NCBI GenBank assembly: GCA_937915285.1
Contig: CALDNG010000022.1
Span: 1-18,358 of the forward strand
DNA length: 18,358 bases
Direction of reading: 5' to 3'
Source of the DNA: an uncultured Desulfomonile sp.
Lineage (GTDB): Bacteria; Desulfobacterota; Desulfomonilia; Desulfomonilales; Desulfomonilaceae
Part shown: one piece after another, positions 1 through 8,219 of the stretch
Layout: each line of letters opens with the position of its first letter
Position numbering within the stretch: the first letter of the stretch is position 1
Translations under genes and position numbers: made by a program
Notes under the pieces: model-generated
Database searches by the model: none
Told to the model about the DNA's origin: nothing
What the model saw: the letters and a program-made list of their open reading frames with translations, nothing else

Positions 1-507
1 AAAGGGAGCGTCTTTACATTTGAGATACCTTACGTACAGGGTCATCCCATGCAATCGAATGATCAGACCGAATCGGGTATGATTTACCGGGACTTATTTT
101 CCACCTTACCGGATGATGAAAGGCCTGTAGTCCTGGTAGTGGAAGATAATTCAGCCAACATGAAACTTACAACTAGCCTTCTTGAAATTGGTGGTTTTAA
201 AACATTGCAGGCACTTTCATCTGAAGAGGCCATAAACATTCTGAAATCTCAAACTCCTGACTTGATCCTCATGGACATATCTCTTCCGGGGATGGATGGG
301 CTCACCGCTACTCAACTAATCAGGAACAATTCGGCCACCTCCGGTATTCCTGTGGTGGCGACTACGGCTCACGCCATGAAGGATGACGAAATCCGTGCAG
401 CAGAAGTAGGTTGTGAGGCATATCTAGTGAAACCTATCGATACGAGGAAATTTTTCAGGACCATATCGAATGCCCTAAACCAGGCTCGTGAAACAAAGCT
501 TTCATGA
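1..507 (+). CDS. Hybrid histidine kinase, C-terminal part (end of HATPase domain plus receiver domain), 5' truncated
   Basis: An open frame runs from the first base through to the stop, with no stop codon before the ATG at 49. The residues before that ATG (KGSVFTFEIPY) are the typical last beta-strand of a histidine-kinase ATPase domain. The gene is therefore most likely the 3' end of a hybrid kinase, not a free-standing response regulator starting at 49. Numbered from the ATG at 49, the receiver domain spans about residues 26-147. It has the acidic pair E32-D33, the phospho-acceptor D76 (LILMDISLPGMDG), the switch Thr T106 (VVATTAHAM) and K128 (YLVKP). The receiver would take phosphate from its own kinase core or from a phosphotransfer partner. 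There is no DNA-binding output domain after it. The kinase core lies left of the window. The gene converges on the minus-strand gene that ends at 586. Confidence is high for the receiver and good for the fusion. Confidence 0.9.
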   Translation, partial: KGSVFTFEIPYVQGHPMQSNDQTESGMIYRDLFSTLPDDERPVVLVVEDNSANMKLTTSLLEIGGFKTLQALSSEEAINILKSQTPDLILMDISLPGMDGLTATQLIRNNSATSGIPVVATTAHAMKDDEIRAAEVGCEAYLVKPIDTRKFFRTISNALNQARETKLS

Positions 508-541
508 ACTTGTAACAAAAGCAGGATCACTCAGCCATTCC

Positions 542-565
542 AGGTTTTTGCTTGCAGAAAAACCT
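542..565. terminator. Inverted repeat between convergent genes, possible bidirectional terminator
   Basis: AGGTTTTT (542-549) and AAAAACCT (558-565) form a perfect 8-bp stem with an 8-nt loop. It lies in the 78-bp gap between two convergent genes, where a bidirectional terminator is expected. The stem is A/T-rich and no U-tract follows on either strand beyond the stem itself, so function is uncertain. Confidence 0.35.
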
Positions 566-585
566 CGCAACAACATTGGCATTGT

Positions 586-1866
586 TCACAGGTCCAGTTT
601 TTCAATCAGGTACGCCATATATCTGGATTTTACCTGTTTGCTGGCCATCAGTTTTTTCAGCGGCGGAAGTTTGAGTATGGCGCCGATGACCGCAGCGAGG
701 GCTCTATGATTCCACATCACCCGATTGTCGAATATCAGGTGTTGGAGTTTGTCCCTTTCTACAGCCATCATTACCGATTTGTGGACTGAATTCACTGGGG
801 TAATGACGCGTTTTTCCCTTGCTGTTAATGTAATCGACCTTTCGGGGCATGCCCTCACACAGACACCACACCCTAGGCAAATGTCATTGTTTACAAGCGC
901 TTTTTTCTTTTTGGGCCCATGCGGGTCATTTGATGAAACCAGCGCCATGGCTTCTACAGGGCAGGCTGTCACGCATTTAGCGCACCCGTTACAACGTGAA
1001 ACGTCAACCACCGGGAGATAGTTTGATGTATGCACCGGATGTAACATCCCGAATTTGCGTGCGGCGATCATCGCTTCACAGCAGCATCCGCAGCAATTGC
1101 AGATAAAGTTTACATTTACGCTGGCATTCTCGCCAAACTGGACCAACCCGCAAGCATAGGCCCGTTGAAGCAGGTCCAGGCCTTCAATTGCATCGATTGG
1201 TCGTGCATACCCGTGTTTTATGAGAGAGCCTGCGGTAGCGTTAAATGTCATGCAAATATCCATGGGCGAATCGCAATTCCGAGACATGTGTAGCATTTTG
1301 TGGCGACAGTAACACATGCTTATGCCCCAATGTGAGGCCGTCCTGATGACTTCACTGGCCCGCTCGTAATCCAGTACTCTGACGCCTGTTTCAGGAGGTA
1401 GCATGGGTTCCTGGACAAAAACTCTACCCAGTTGGGTTTCTCCGTTCGTGAACAGATTCAGGATGAATTCCTCTTCAACATTCATATACTGATAGAACAG
1501 TTGCGCCAAAAGCCTCTGATCAACGTCTCCACGAGTCCTCATCATAGAGAACTCGAAAAAACCTGCCATAGGCGGCGGAAGAACATAGGTCGTCTGGCCG
1601 TTGTTCTCAATGTCGACAAGCAAGGCCCTTCCCGTCAGATCCTCAAGTATCTTGAGCGCTTCGACTTGACCAATTTTCCATACGGAAGCCGCTTGCTGGA
1701 GGGTAAAAGGTTTTATGGGCAGCAGGGCAATCAATCCTGCTTCCCTTTCGCTCACAAGAATCCTTAGAATTTTGTATAGGGTATCAGACGGTGGCGCGCC
1801 TTGGGGAAACCGATTAAGGCGGTCAACGAGTTCCGAATACGCTGACCTGTGGGTATCATGAGACAT
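586..1866 (-). CDS. Cysteine-rich 4Fe-4S dicluster ferredoxin-type protein
   Basis: The protein has 426 residues from the ATG at 1866. That start is chosen because AGGAGG (1874-1879) lies 7 nt before it; an upstream in-frame start at 1887 has no such site. The C-terminal half carries two classical bacterial-ferredoxin motifs. One is C292-x2-C295-x2-C298-x3-CP, and the other is C330-x2-C333-x2-C336-x3-CP, so two [4Fe-4S] clusters are expected. Upstream are two further cysteine groups: CYCRH at about 185-189 followed by two more Cys (about 198 and 205), and CNCCGCCC at about 256-263. These suggest another metal site. The N-terminal ~110 residues look like a winged-helix fold. No signal peptide or membrane segment is seen, so it is probably a cytoplasmic electron carrier or a redox-linked regulator. 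Similar proteins occur in anaerobic Deltaproteobacteria, but I know no assigned partner. No oxidoreductase subunit is adjacent. Confidence 0.85.
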   Translation of the reverse strand: MSHDTHRSAYSELVDRLNRFPQGAPPSDTLYKILRILVSEREAGLIALLPIKPFTLQQAASVWKIGQVEALKILEDLTGRALLVDIENNGQTTYVLPPPMAGFFEFSMMRTRGDVDQRLLAQLFYQYMNVEEEFILNLFTNGETQLGRVFVQEPMLPPETGVRVLDYERASEVIRTASHWGISMCYCRHKMLHMSRNCDSPMDICMTFNATAGSLIKHGYARPIDAIEGLDLLQRAYACGLVQFGENASVNVNFICNCCGCCCEAMIAARKFGMLHPVHTSNYLPVVDVSRCNGCAKCVTACPVEAMALVSSNDPHGPKKKKALVNNDICLGCGVCVRACPERSITLTAREKRVITPVNSVHKSVMMAVERDKLQHLIFDNRVMWNHRALAAVIGAILKLPPLKKLMASKQVKSRYMAYLIEKLDL

Positions 1867-1872
1867 TTGAAC

Positions 1873-1880
1873 GCCTCCTA
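1873..1880 (-). promoter_or_regulatory. Ribosome binding site deciding the start of the 4Fe-4S protein
   Basis: On the minus strand this reads TAGGAGGC, with a 7-nt spacer to the ATG at 1866. It lies inside the longer open frame that starts at 1887, and so argues for the internal ATG as the true start. Confidence 0.75.
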
Positions 1881-1971
1881 CGGTCAAACGGAATCTTTAC
1901 TTTTCACAAACAGTTACTACTTAAAATGATTGCTTTCAAGACAATTCAAAGTCCGATGTATTTGAAATGCC

Positions 1972-2916
1972 TCAGTTGCGGTTGGCAATGATGACCCCAA
2001 GCAGGATCAGAGCGCCGCTGAAAATGTCGGTATGAGTGACTGGCTCACCCAATAGTATGAGACCTTCTATGGCGCAAAATACCGGTAGAGAATAATATGC
2101 AAAGGCCGAACGAACCGGTCCGACCAGCATAATAGCCTTGTTCCAGCACAAAAAGGCAATCAAGGACGGGCCAATGCCTAAATATGTTATGGCCATTATG
2201 GCTGTTGACGAGAGATTGATGGTGACACCGCCACTTAGTTCCCAAGCTACCCATGGTATCAGAAAGAGTAGACCAAGTAACAGTGTAGAAGTAAGGAAAG
2301 CCACCGATCCTAGTTTCGGCGGTTTGAGTCGGACCAGTATGTTGTAAATCCCGAAAACTGCTGCCGCCAGCATCATCCATGCGTCACCCTCGGAGAATGT
2401 CATGCTGGCCAAGGTCGACAGTTCCCCCCTGGTGACGAGCAGCGCCACTCCCGTGGTGGCAGCAAGCAGTCCGGCAATTTTGCGCAGCCCTAGAGGAGCT
2501 TTCAGAAACAAGTATGCAAATAGTATTGTGAAAATCGGAGAAGCCGCAGCTATAAGGGAGAGGCTTACCGCCTTGGATGAGTGGGCAGCGATGTAGATCA
2601 GCGTGTTGAAAACTGTTACAAGCAGAAACGCTGTTACACACAGATAAATCAAATGGGCACGTATGACGTGAAAATCCTGAAAAAAAGGTCTCGTTCCAAA
2701 AGGAATTAGGAATATTGCTGCAATTGTCCAGCGCAAAAAAGCCAAGGTGACAGGTGGCACGGTATCAGCCAGGACACGGGCGACTATGAAGTTGAAAGAC
2801 CAGATCGCCGTGGCAATCAGTGCAAATCCGTAGCCCACCAGTGGGTTAGACTCAGTAACCCCTGTTTTGTTTTCACTTATCAATTCAGCAACCATGTCCG
2901 GTTCATAAACTGCCAT
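1972..2916 (-). CDS. EamA/DMT-family transporter
   Basis: A 314-residue polytopic membrane protein with about ten hydrophobic helices arranged as two repeated EamA halves. The first half starts near residue 25 (GYGFALIATAIWSFNF) and the second near residue 178 (WMMLAAAVFGIYNILV). The length and the repeat structure fit the drug/metabolite transporter superfamily, inner-membrane exporters of amino acids and other small metabolites. The C-terminal half ends with the familiar GEPVTHTDIFSGALILLG segment, matching the G-E-P-x-T signature that precedes the last helix. The substrate cannot be read from sequence. An in-frame ATG eight codons in is an alternative start, and neither has a strong ribosome binding site. 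It lies 105 bp upstream of the 4Fe-4S gene on the same strand, which could mean co-transcription or simply adjacency. Confidence 0.88.
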   Translation of the reverse strand: MAVYEPDMVAELISENKTGVTESNPLVGYGFALIATAIWSFNFIVARVLADTVPPVTLAFLRWTIAAIFLIPFGTRPFFQDFHVIRAHLIYLCVTAFLLVTVFNTLIYIAAHSSKAVSLSLIAAASPIFTILFAYLFLKAPLGLRKIAGLLAATTGVALLVTRGELSTLASMTFSEGDAWMMLAAAVFGIYNILVRLKPPKLGSVAFLTSTLLLGLLFLIPWVAWELSGGVTINLSSTAIMAITYLGIGPSLIAFLCWNKAIMLVGPVRSAFAYYSLPVFCAIEGLILLGEPVTHTDIFSGALILLGVIIANRN

Positions 2917-3048
2917 TCCAAAAGTCAGGCATCACTACGAACACGATGCCACGATGCTATTATCCATGGCCTTTAGAGCACCTTTAGGACATTTTACCGG
3001 CAATCCAAATCACAAATCAAGGAGGGTGGGGAACAATTGAGCGCGACT

Positions 3049-3537
3049 CTATTTAAGGGGCCACTCCATGATGGGAACTGCGCTAACGCTGTTCTTTGGG
3101 CTACCCTCCAAAACACGGTCGCTATACGACACATAAACCAGAACGTTATGTTTCTTGTCGAAGAAACGCACTACTTGCAATTTCTTGAATAAAAGGCTTC
3201 GATGCTCTCCGAAAACCGCTTCTCCATCCTTGAGTTCACCGATGATCTTTATTGGACCCACCTGACGGCATGATATACTGGCGTCACTGGTGTCCTCAGC
3301 CACTCCCAACTGGCCTTTCACACCACCTGTTTCTGCGCGGGCGATGTAACACACTACACCCTGGACCTTGGGATCTTCGAAGCTGTCTACAACAATCTTG
3401 TCATTCGGGCCGAGCCATCTGAAATTTGTGCTGACCGAACCGGTGGTTCCCCGATCAGGGCGACTCAGAAGCCACCATCCAAAAAGCACTAAAACAACAA
3501 GAATAACAACTCCTGCGATTGTTGCGATTCGTTTCAT
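3049..3537 (-). CDS. creA: CreA family protein
   Basis: A 162-residue protein with an N-terminal hydrophobic helix (about residues 6-24, after [10 protein letters not shown]), so exported or membrane-anchored. The rest closely follows E. coli CreA as I recall it: IGPDHKIVV-like [10 protein letters not shown], the [11 protein letters not shown] stretch, [12 protein letters not shown], and the C-terminal [12 protein letters not shown]. Two cysteines (C63 in VCYIARA and C90 in SISCRQVG) are at family positions and could pair after export. A strong ribosome binding site (GGGAGGA, 3544-3550) lies 6 nt before the ATG. CreA is a periplasmic protein of unknown biochemical role. In enterobacteria it precedes the creBCD regulatory genes, which are absent here; the gene stands alone. 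Confidence 0.93.
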   Translation of the reverse strand: MKRIATIAGVVILVVLVLFGWWLLSRPDRGTTGSVSTNFRWLGPNDKIVVDSFEDPKVQGVVCYIARAETGGVKGQLGVAEDTSDASISCRQVGPIKIIGELKDGEAVFGEHRSLLFKKLQVVRFFDKKHNVLVYVSYSDRVLEGSPKNSVSAVPIMEWPLK

Positions 3538-3543
3538 ATAAAA

Positions 3544-3550
3544 TCCTCCC
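3544..3550 (-). promoter_or_regulatory. Strong ribosome binding site of creA
   Basis: The minus strand reads GGGAGGA, 6 nt from the ATG at 3537. This fixes the start. Confidence 0.7.
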
Positions 3551-4100
3551 TAGCGAATGATCCAGTAAATACGCAGTTTGCTGCATCAAATCAGACCTGC
3601 CCCCATTGCTACCGCATACTAACTCATTATTGGGGTTAAGCAAGATAAATGTCCCAACAAATGCGCGCCAGAGACAGCAAAAAGAATGGTAGGAAAGGCA
3701 ATGTTCCCAAGCCGAATCCGGAGAACAATTTAAGGACAGCAACAGGGACAGACACCAAGCAAATCATACGGTGATCCCATGACTCATTCATTGATGGGAC
3801 ATACTTCAAAAATCAGGAAGCCCGGCAGGGTGTTTCAAATTGCTTGTTGCTTGCGCATGAATGCTGTTAAATAAAAGTGATTTTCTTGTAAAGCAATCCT
3901 CAGTCAAAGCAAATGAGCATGGCTCCTCCGACCTGCCCTGGTAAAATCAAAAAAATGTTTAATGGGTTCAGGTTTGAAAAAGGCGACCTTCATGCCGACG
4001 AAAGCTTAAGACTTCCCAGGATTCTTCTTGATCATTCAATTAACAGTGCGCTGCAGCAAGGACGCTGGAGAATTTGTCATCGATGATTTGGTAATTAGTT
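3551..4100. other. Intergenic region of ~550 bases between divergent creA and acyltransferase genes
   Basis: The stretch between divergent genes must hold both promoters, but I see no convincing -35/-10 pair. Open frames here are short and lack protein-like composition. One short motif stands out, GGGACAGACACC at 3745-3756, preceded by a similar GGACAGC. It recalls repeats that flank REP-associated transposase elements, but it is a single copy with no partner in the window. Confidence 0.4.
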
Positions 4101-4105
4101 GGAGG
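4101..4105 (+). promoter_or_regulatory. Ribosome binding site deciding the start of the first acyltransferase-like gene
   Basis: GGAGG is followed by 5 nt and then the ATG at 4111. The alternative TTG at 4099 overlaps this site, so it cannot be the start. Confidence 0.75.
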
Positions 4106-4110
4106 CGCTG

Positions 4111-5517
4111 ATGTATGGGGAAAGGCCCAAACTGCTGGACGGATTGTCTGAAATGATGGTGTTATCGAATTATCCTGAAGCAAAAAACATAATGATATTT
4201 GGTTTTGATTTCGAGGGCGACATTGATATTGATGCCATGAATTTGGCTTTGAGCTACACACTTCCCGGTTTTCCGGAATTCCTGAGTTTTGTGAAAGAAT
4301 CCGGAACAGGCAGGGAAAAAAGACTGAACTGGTTTCTCGATCCCAATTTCAAACCTGAATTCAGGCAATCGAGCCTTGACAACCTGGATTCTTCATTGGG
4401 ATTTGAACATTCAGTAATCGGTGGTCTGTATCAAAGCGTCAATAAGGATTGGGACTTGTTAAGGACCGTTCCAACAGAGTTTCACGTCGTTGGTTTTCCA
4501 GATGGGAGAAGGAGTATTCTAACCCTTGTACACCATGCAGCCGCTGACGGATGGACGCTGGCGTCATTTTACCGGGACCTCATGGCCCATTACCAAAGGA
4601 TTGTTACGGGGACTGAACCTGAATGGGCCCGTGATTACGATTTCGTTTCCAGTGTAAAGACCCGAATGGTCGACATGAAGAATTCAAGTTTCGGTAACAC
4701 GCTCTATTTCTTGAAAAATATACTAGATTCATACATTGATAAGCCATGTCTGCCTTTAGGAGAAGGGGGCTCGGGCGAAACGGGAGTCCATTACAGTAAA
4801 TTGGTTCTCACCACAGAGCAGACCAATCAAATTACCCGGAATGTTTCCCTGCGGGGAGGCCCGTTCATTGATGGGCTAATCACCGGACTGGCACGGGCAA
4901 TAGATCAATGGAATGACTCTTGCCAACAAAACAGGTCAGGCGATATAGTTATATGTGTGACGGTACAGATGCGAGGTCGGTTCGGAGAAGCACGTGCAGG
5001 CAGTAACTCGTCTTCGTTGAAAATTAGGCTCGGTGTTTCGGACCGTAAAAACCCTGACACACTAATAAAAACGGTTTCATCCCAACGTCAGGCAGAACTG
5101 GACAGTCTTTCCGATGTTAGAGTCTGTCTGGCCACTAACAGCCTGACAGATTCAATGAGGATGTTGCCCCTTAAAATCAGACAGAAAATAGGGCATCATG
5201 TATGCCAGATGAGGATCATCCCTACACTGATTGCCCCCTTTGGAATGATGTGGCCGGAGTTCAGGGATGGAAAGAGGACGGGCGATTCATATCTCAAGGA
5301 GGTTGGGAAACTGAATCTTGTGGAATTTCATGCGTTCCCCTACAAACTAGGTTATAATTGTCCGTTGATTCTCGGAGCACATACCTTCAGGAAGAGGCTG
5401 AACTTGCAGATTATAGCGTCATCATGTCTCTTCACTGCGGCAGAAACCATGCGTTTCGCCCGCTTGCTAGGGGATGTGATGCTGGAGAGTCCATCCTGTG
5501 GCATGGCAAAGGGCTAG
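4111..5517 (+). CDS. Condensation-domain / CoA-dependent acyltransferase superfamily protein (copy 1)
   Basis: 468 residues from the ATG at 4111. The diagnostic feature is HHAAADG (H141, H142, D146, G147) after a hydrophobic strand (ILTLV). This is the HHxxxDG active site shared by NRPS condensation domains, Pap-type acyltransferases, wax ester synthase/DGAT and chloramphenicol acetyltransferase. The second His is the expected general base. The length suits a single two-lobed acyltransferase, and no carrier-protein or adenylation domain is attached. The likely chemistry is acyl transfer from a CoA or carrier thioester to an alcohol or amine; the substrate is unknown. The C-terminal third has FGMMWPEFRDG, closely matched in the next gene, so the two are paralogues. 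The two genes are in tandem, 2 nt apart from stop to start, and surely co-transcribed. No membrane helix or signal peptide is evident. Confidence 0.82.
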   Translation: MYGERPKLLDGLSEMMVLSNYPEAKNIMIFGFDFEGDIDIDAMNLALSYTLPGFPEFLSFVKESGTGREKRLNWFLDPNFKPEFRQSSLDNLDSSLGFEHSVIGGLYQSVNKDWDLLRTVPTEFHVVGFPDGRRSILTLVHHAAADGWTLASFYRDLMAHYQRIVTGTEPEWARDYDFVSSVKTRMVDMKNSSFGNTLYFLKNILDSYIDKPCLPLGEGGSGETGVHYSKLVLTTEQTNQITRNVSLRGGPFIDGLITGLARAIDQWNDSCQQNRSGDIVICVTVQMRGRFGEARAGSNSSSLKIRLGVSDRKNPDTLIKTVSSQRQAELDSLSDVRVCLATNSLTDSMRMLPLKIRQKIGHHVCQMRIIPTLIAPFGMMWPEFRDGKRTGDSYLKEVGKLNLVEFHAFPYKLGYNCPLILGAHTFRKRLNLQIIASSCLFTAAETMRFARLLGDVMLESPSCGMAKG

Positions 5518-5519
5518 AA

Positions 5520-6908
5520 ATGACAGAAACGCAGAAGTTCCTCGATCCTAATTCAGAGTTGATCGCATTGTCTACCTTCGGTAACACAAAAAACGTCTTT
5601 GTGATAGCGATGGAGATCGAAGGGCCATTTGATGAAAACAGGTTCCGTCAGTCAGTGGCAGGGACCGTGGAACTCTATCCTCAATTCCGTTGCCGTCTGC
5701 GTGAGATCATCAACAATGGCAGACGTCGTTTATACTGGCATCCGGTCTCTGATTTCCAATTTCCGGTCAGCATCTCAGACCTTAAGGGATATGATCCATC
5801 CAGACCGGTTCTTGAGACAATTCTGGAGCACCTGTCACCAAGACTTGACAGGGAGTGGGATTTGTTCAGTGAAGGGCCTGGGGAAGCCCATTTGTTGAGG
5901 ATATCCGGGGATCATTACGTAGTAGTGTCGCTCATTCACCACGCTGTAGTCGATGCAGTTACGGCTGCTGAGATTGGAAGACAATTTTTCCTGAAGTATA
6001 AAGAATTGATGACAGGTGTTAAAGACGATTTGCAGGGTGTTACCACCAATAGCGTCTCCACCTCCAGGAAAAGAGCCGCCAAAGTAAAAAAATTCGAGTG
6101 GCAGGACTTTGTTCACAACGTGCGTTTGGCCTTGGCGCCACTGTTTTCCAAGCCTCAATTACCGGTTGGTTCGGGGACCCCGGGTGACAAGAACCAGCGT
6201 CAGATAAAGAGAGTGCTGTCTGAAGAGGATACTGCACGTCTGACCATGACCGCTCAAAAAAGTGGGGGAGTGTTCATAGACATTCTGGTCGCATCCACCA
6301 ATATGGCAATCGAGAGATGGAACTCAATTCGGAACGTCCAAACAGGAACGGTTACAACCACTGTAACCATGAGCATCAAAGGACGGTACGAAAATCTGGA
6401 CCATTCGAATAATGTCAGCGCTATATTTTTTGAATCTACACCACAGGAAAGAAAAGATTCCAAAAAATTTCTCCGATCTCTGGCCGTGAGCAGAATCGGA
6501 CAATTCAGAAAACAGATGGACCTCCGAAATTATGAGAATGTGAGCCGCATGATCACATTCCTTAGTTTCCTGCCATTCAGATTAAGGCGTAGGGTGACGC
6601 ATCACATAATCCAGAAACATAAATGGTCTATCGGTATCACACTTCTGGGCGTAATGTGGCCGGAAATGAAGAATGGCAAGCCGACCATCGACTCTTACCC
6701 TCTATGTGTCAATGAGACTCAAATAACAGAAGTGTACGGGACCGGCTATAAAACAATGACTGATACCCCACTTCTGCTAATAGTTTATTTCTTCAGGAGA
6801 AGAATCAACCTCATCCTGACAGCTAAAGGCTCCCTATTTACTCAGGCGGAAGCCGACGCTTTCCTGGACTTATTGATTGACACACTCAAGAAAGGACTGA
6901 ACTCGTAA
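5520..6908 (+). CDS. Condensation-domain / CoA-dependent acyltransferase superfamily protein (copy 2, altered motif)
   Basis: 462 residues from the ATG at 5520, two bases after the stop of copy 1. The open frame extends upstream to 5358, but that part only overlaps copy 1 out of frame. The superfamily N-terminus is clear (ELIALST...VFVIAMEIEG...LYPQFRCRL). The active-site motif reads HHAVVDA (H140, H141, D145, A146), so the usual final Gly is Ala while both His and the Asp are kept. Further on are NNVSAIFF at about 303-310 and LLGVMWPEMKNG, the counterpart of the segment in copy 1. Homology to copy 1 is best in the C-terminal half. It could be an active acyltransferase with altered substrate binding, or the partner of copy 1 in a heterodimer. 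The substrate is unknown. Confidence 0.8.
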   Translation: MTETQKFLDPNSELIALSTFGNTKNVFVIAMEIEGPFDENRFRQSVAGTVELYPQFRCRLREIINNGRRRLYWHPVSDFQFPVSISDLKGYDPSRPVLETILEHLSPRLDREWDLFSEGPGEAHLLRISGDHYVVVSLIHHAVVDAVTAAEIGRQFFLKYKELMTGVKDDLQGVTTNSVSTSRKRAAKVKKFEWQDFVHNVRLALAPLFSKPQLPVGSGTPGDKNQRQIKRVLSEEDTARLTMTAQKSGGVFIDILVASTNMAIERWNSIRNVQTGTVTTTVTMSIKGRYENLDHSNNVSAIFFESTPQERKDSKKFLRSLAVSRIGQFRKQMDLRNYENVSRMITFLSFLPFRLRRRVTHHIIQKHKWSIGITLLGVMWPEMKNGKPTIDSYPLCVNETQITEVYGTGYKTMTDTPLLLIVYFFRRRINLILTAKGSLFTQAEADAFLDLLIDTLKKGLNS

Positions 6909-6917
6909 CCGAGTTTT
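6900..6917 (+). terminator. Short hairpin at the end of the acyltransferase pair
   Basis: AACTCG (6900-6905) pairs with CGAGTT (6910-6915) around a 4-nt loop that contains most of the stop codon. TTTT (6914-6917) overlaps the end of the stem. It is well placed for an intrinsic terminator, but stem and U-tract are both short. Confidence 0.4.
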
Positions 6918-7083
6918 CAGTCATCAAGTCGTAACGGCATTTAAAGACTTGCAAAAGTTTTTGACATGACCCCACCCGGAAACAACCCATGTGCTTGATA
7001 GGCCTGGACCATCGGGTCAGTCAAGGTTTGCGTCTTTCCTGAATTCAATGTCCGATCAAAAAAGTCGTGTGACAGCAAAGGTG

Positions 7084-8088
7084 TCACATCGTGTCAAGGT
7101 CTATGAATGCTTTGAATCGGCCCATGGTTCTCGCGTTCAGTATTGCGTGGATGATGGACCTCGATACGCAATCTGCGGCGGCGCTTCCGATTTGGTTTAT
7201 GTTCTCGGCCATTGGAACCTTGAAAAATCCATCTGCATTATCAAGGACATGTTCTCCTGTTGCGATGCAAAAGATCGTATCACCGTCGAACATTGTGTGA
7301 GCCGGTCTGATGGCCCGTGCCAGTCCGTCTTGAGCCATCTGGGCTATTTTTTTACATTGTGCCTTTGTTAATGCGGCGTCAACCGCCACCACACCTATGG
7401 TGGTGTTGGAAAGCGAATCAATCGGGTCTGGTTTAGCTAGACGAACGGTACGCTTACCGACATCTCCGAATTCTCCTCCGATCTCCAAACCAATTTCCCA
7501 CGGGGCGCCGGTTTGCGGATTTATGACTGATCCTAGAGAATTAACAGCGATCAGCGCCGCGACAGTTATGCCCGAATCCAGGACCTCACTGGCTGAACCT
7601 ATTCCGCCCTTCATGCCTCCAGCCACTGCGCCTGTGCCAGCTCCCACACAACCGCTTTTTACCAGGCCGTAGGATGCGCAATCGCAAGCGTTGATACCCC
7701 ATTGGGCTCCGACGGGTGGAATGTAACCGCTCCCACGACCCAAATCGAAAAGACTGGCGGTAGGAACTATCGGAGCCACATTGCCGTCTGCGAGTGAGAA
7801 ACCGAAGCCCCTTCGAGCAAGCCAACTCACAACCCCATCCGCCGTTGACAGTCCATAAACCGACCCGCCACTCAATACTATTGCCTGGACTTTTTCCACC
7901 AGATTTACCGGGTCAAGGAGGTCGGTTTCGCGGGTTCCCGGCGCTGATCCGCGCACATCAACCCCACCGACTGCTCCTTCTGTGCAAAGAACCACTGTCA
8001 CTCCGCTTGCCGCTTCAATTGATGTAAATTGTCCCACAAGCAAACCTTTTACGTCTGTGAGGCAATTGTTTTTGCCTGTCTTCTTCAT
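7084..8088 (-). CDS. P1 family (S58, DmpA/NylC-like) self-processing peptidase/amidohydrolase
   Basis: 334 residues from the ATG at 8088. The frame extends to a TTG at 8097, but the AAGAAGG ribosome binding site directly abuts that TTG and correctly serves the ATG. Family hallmarks are present: an N-terminal VGGVDVRGSAPGTRETDLL, then LSGGSVYGL, the glycine-rich GAGTGAVAGGMKGGIGSAS, and SNTTIGVVAVDAALTKAQ. In this N-terminal-nucleophile family the precursor cleaves itself into two subunits. The expected site is N228|T229 in the SNTTIG stretch, which would free Thr229 as the catalytic nucleophile as in NylC, where DmpA has Ser. Known members cleave N-terminal residues from peptides, beta-peptides or cyclic amides. 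The substrate here is unknown and the protein is probably cytoplasmic. It follows the iron-sulfur flavoprotein gene on the same strand after a 131-bp gap. Confidence 0.92.
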   Translation of the reverse strand: MKKTGKNNCLTDVKGLLVGQFTSIEAASGVTVVLCTEGAVGGVDVRGSAPGTRETDLLDPVNLVEKVQAIVLSGGSVYGLSTADGVVSWLARRGFGFSLADGNVAPIVPTASLFDLGRGSGYIPPVGAQWGINACDCASYGLVKSGCVGAGTGAVAGGMKGGIGSASEVLDSGITVAALIAVNSLGSVINPQTGAPWEIGLEIGGEFGDVGKRTVRLAKPDPIDSLSNTTIGVVAVDAALTKAQCKKIAQMAQDGLARAIRPAHTMFDGDTIFCIATGEHVLDNADGFFKVPMAENINQIGSAAADCVSRSIIHAILNARTMGRFKAFIDLDTM

Positions 8089-8219
8089 AGAACTCAACCT
8101 TCTTGAGAAACACGTTTTTATGGAATTGTTTATCTGTTTGATTCCTACCCTGACTCAGGTTAATTGCCGTGATCTGTGATCCGGTCTTCTAATCTAAAGG
8201 ATTCCGACTTCATCCCCAC

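Noticed and set aside
2750..2770. TGGCAC-N5-like sequence as a sigma-54 promoter.
   Set aside because: It is inside the transporter coding sequence, lacks a proper -12 element and does not precede a gene on that strand.
3455..3742. Minus-strand 95-codon frame upstream of creA.
   Set aside because: It overlaps the start and ribosome binding site of creA in another frame, and its composition is unlike a protein.
6991..7371. Plus-strand open frame of 126 codons overlapping the P1 peptidase.
   Set aside because: It lies almost entirely antisense to a well-recognised gene and its product has no family features.
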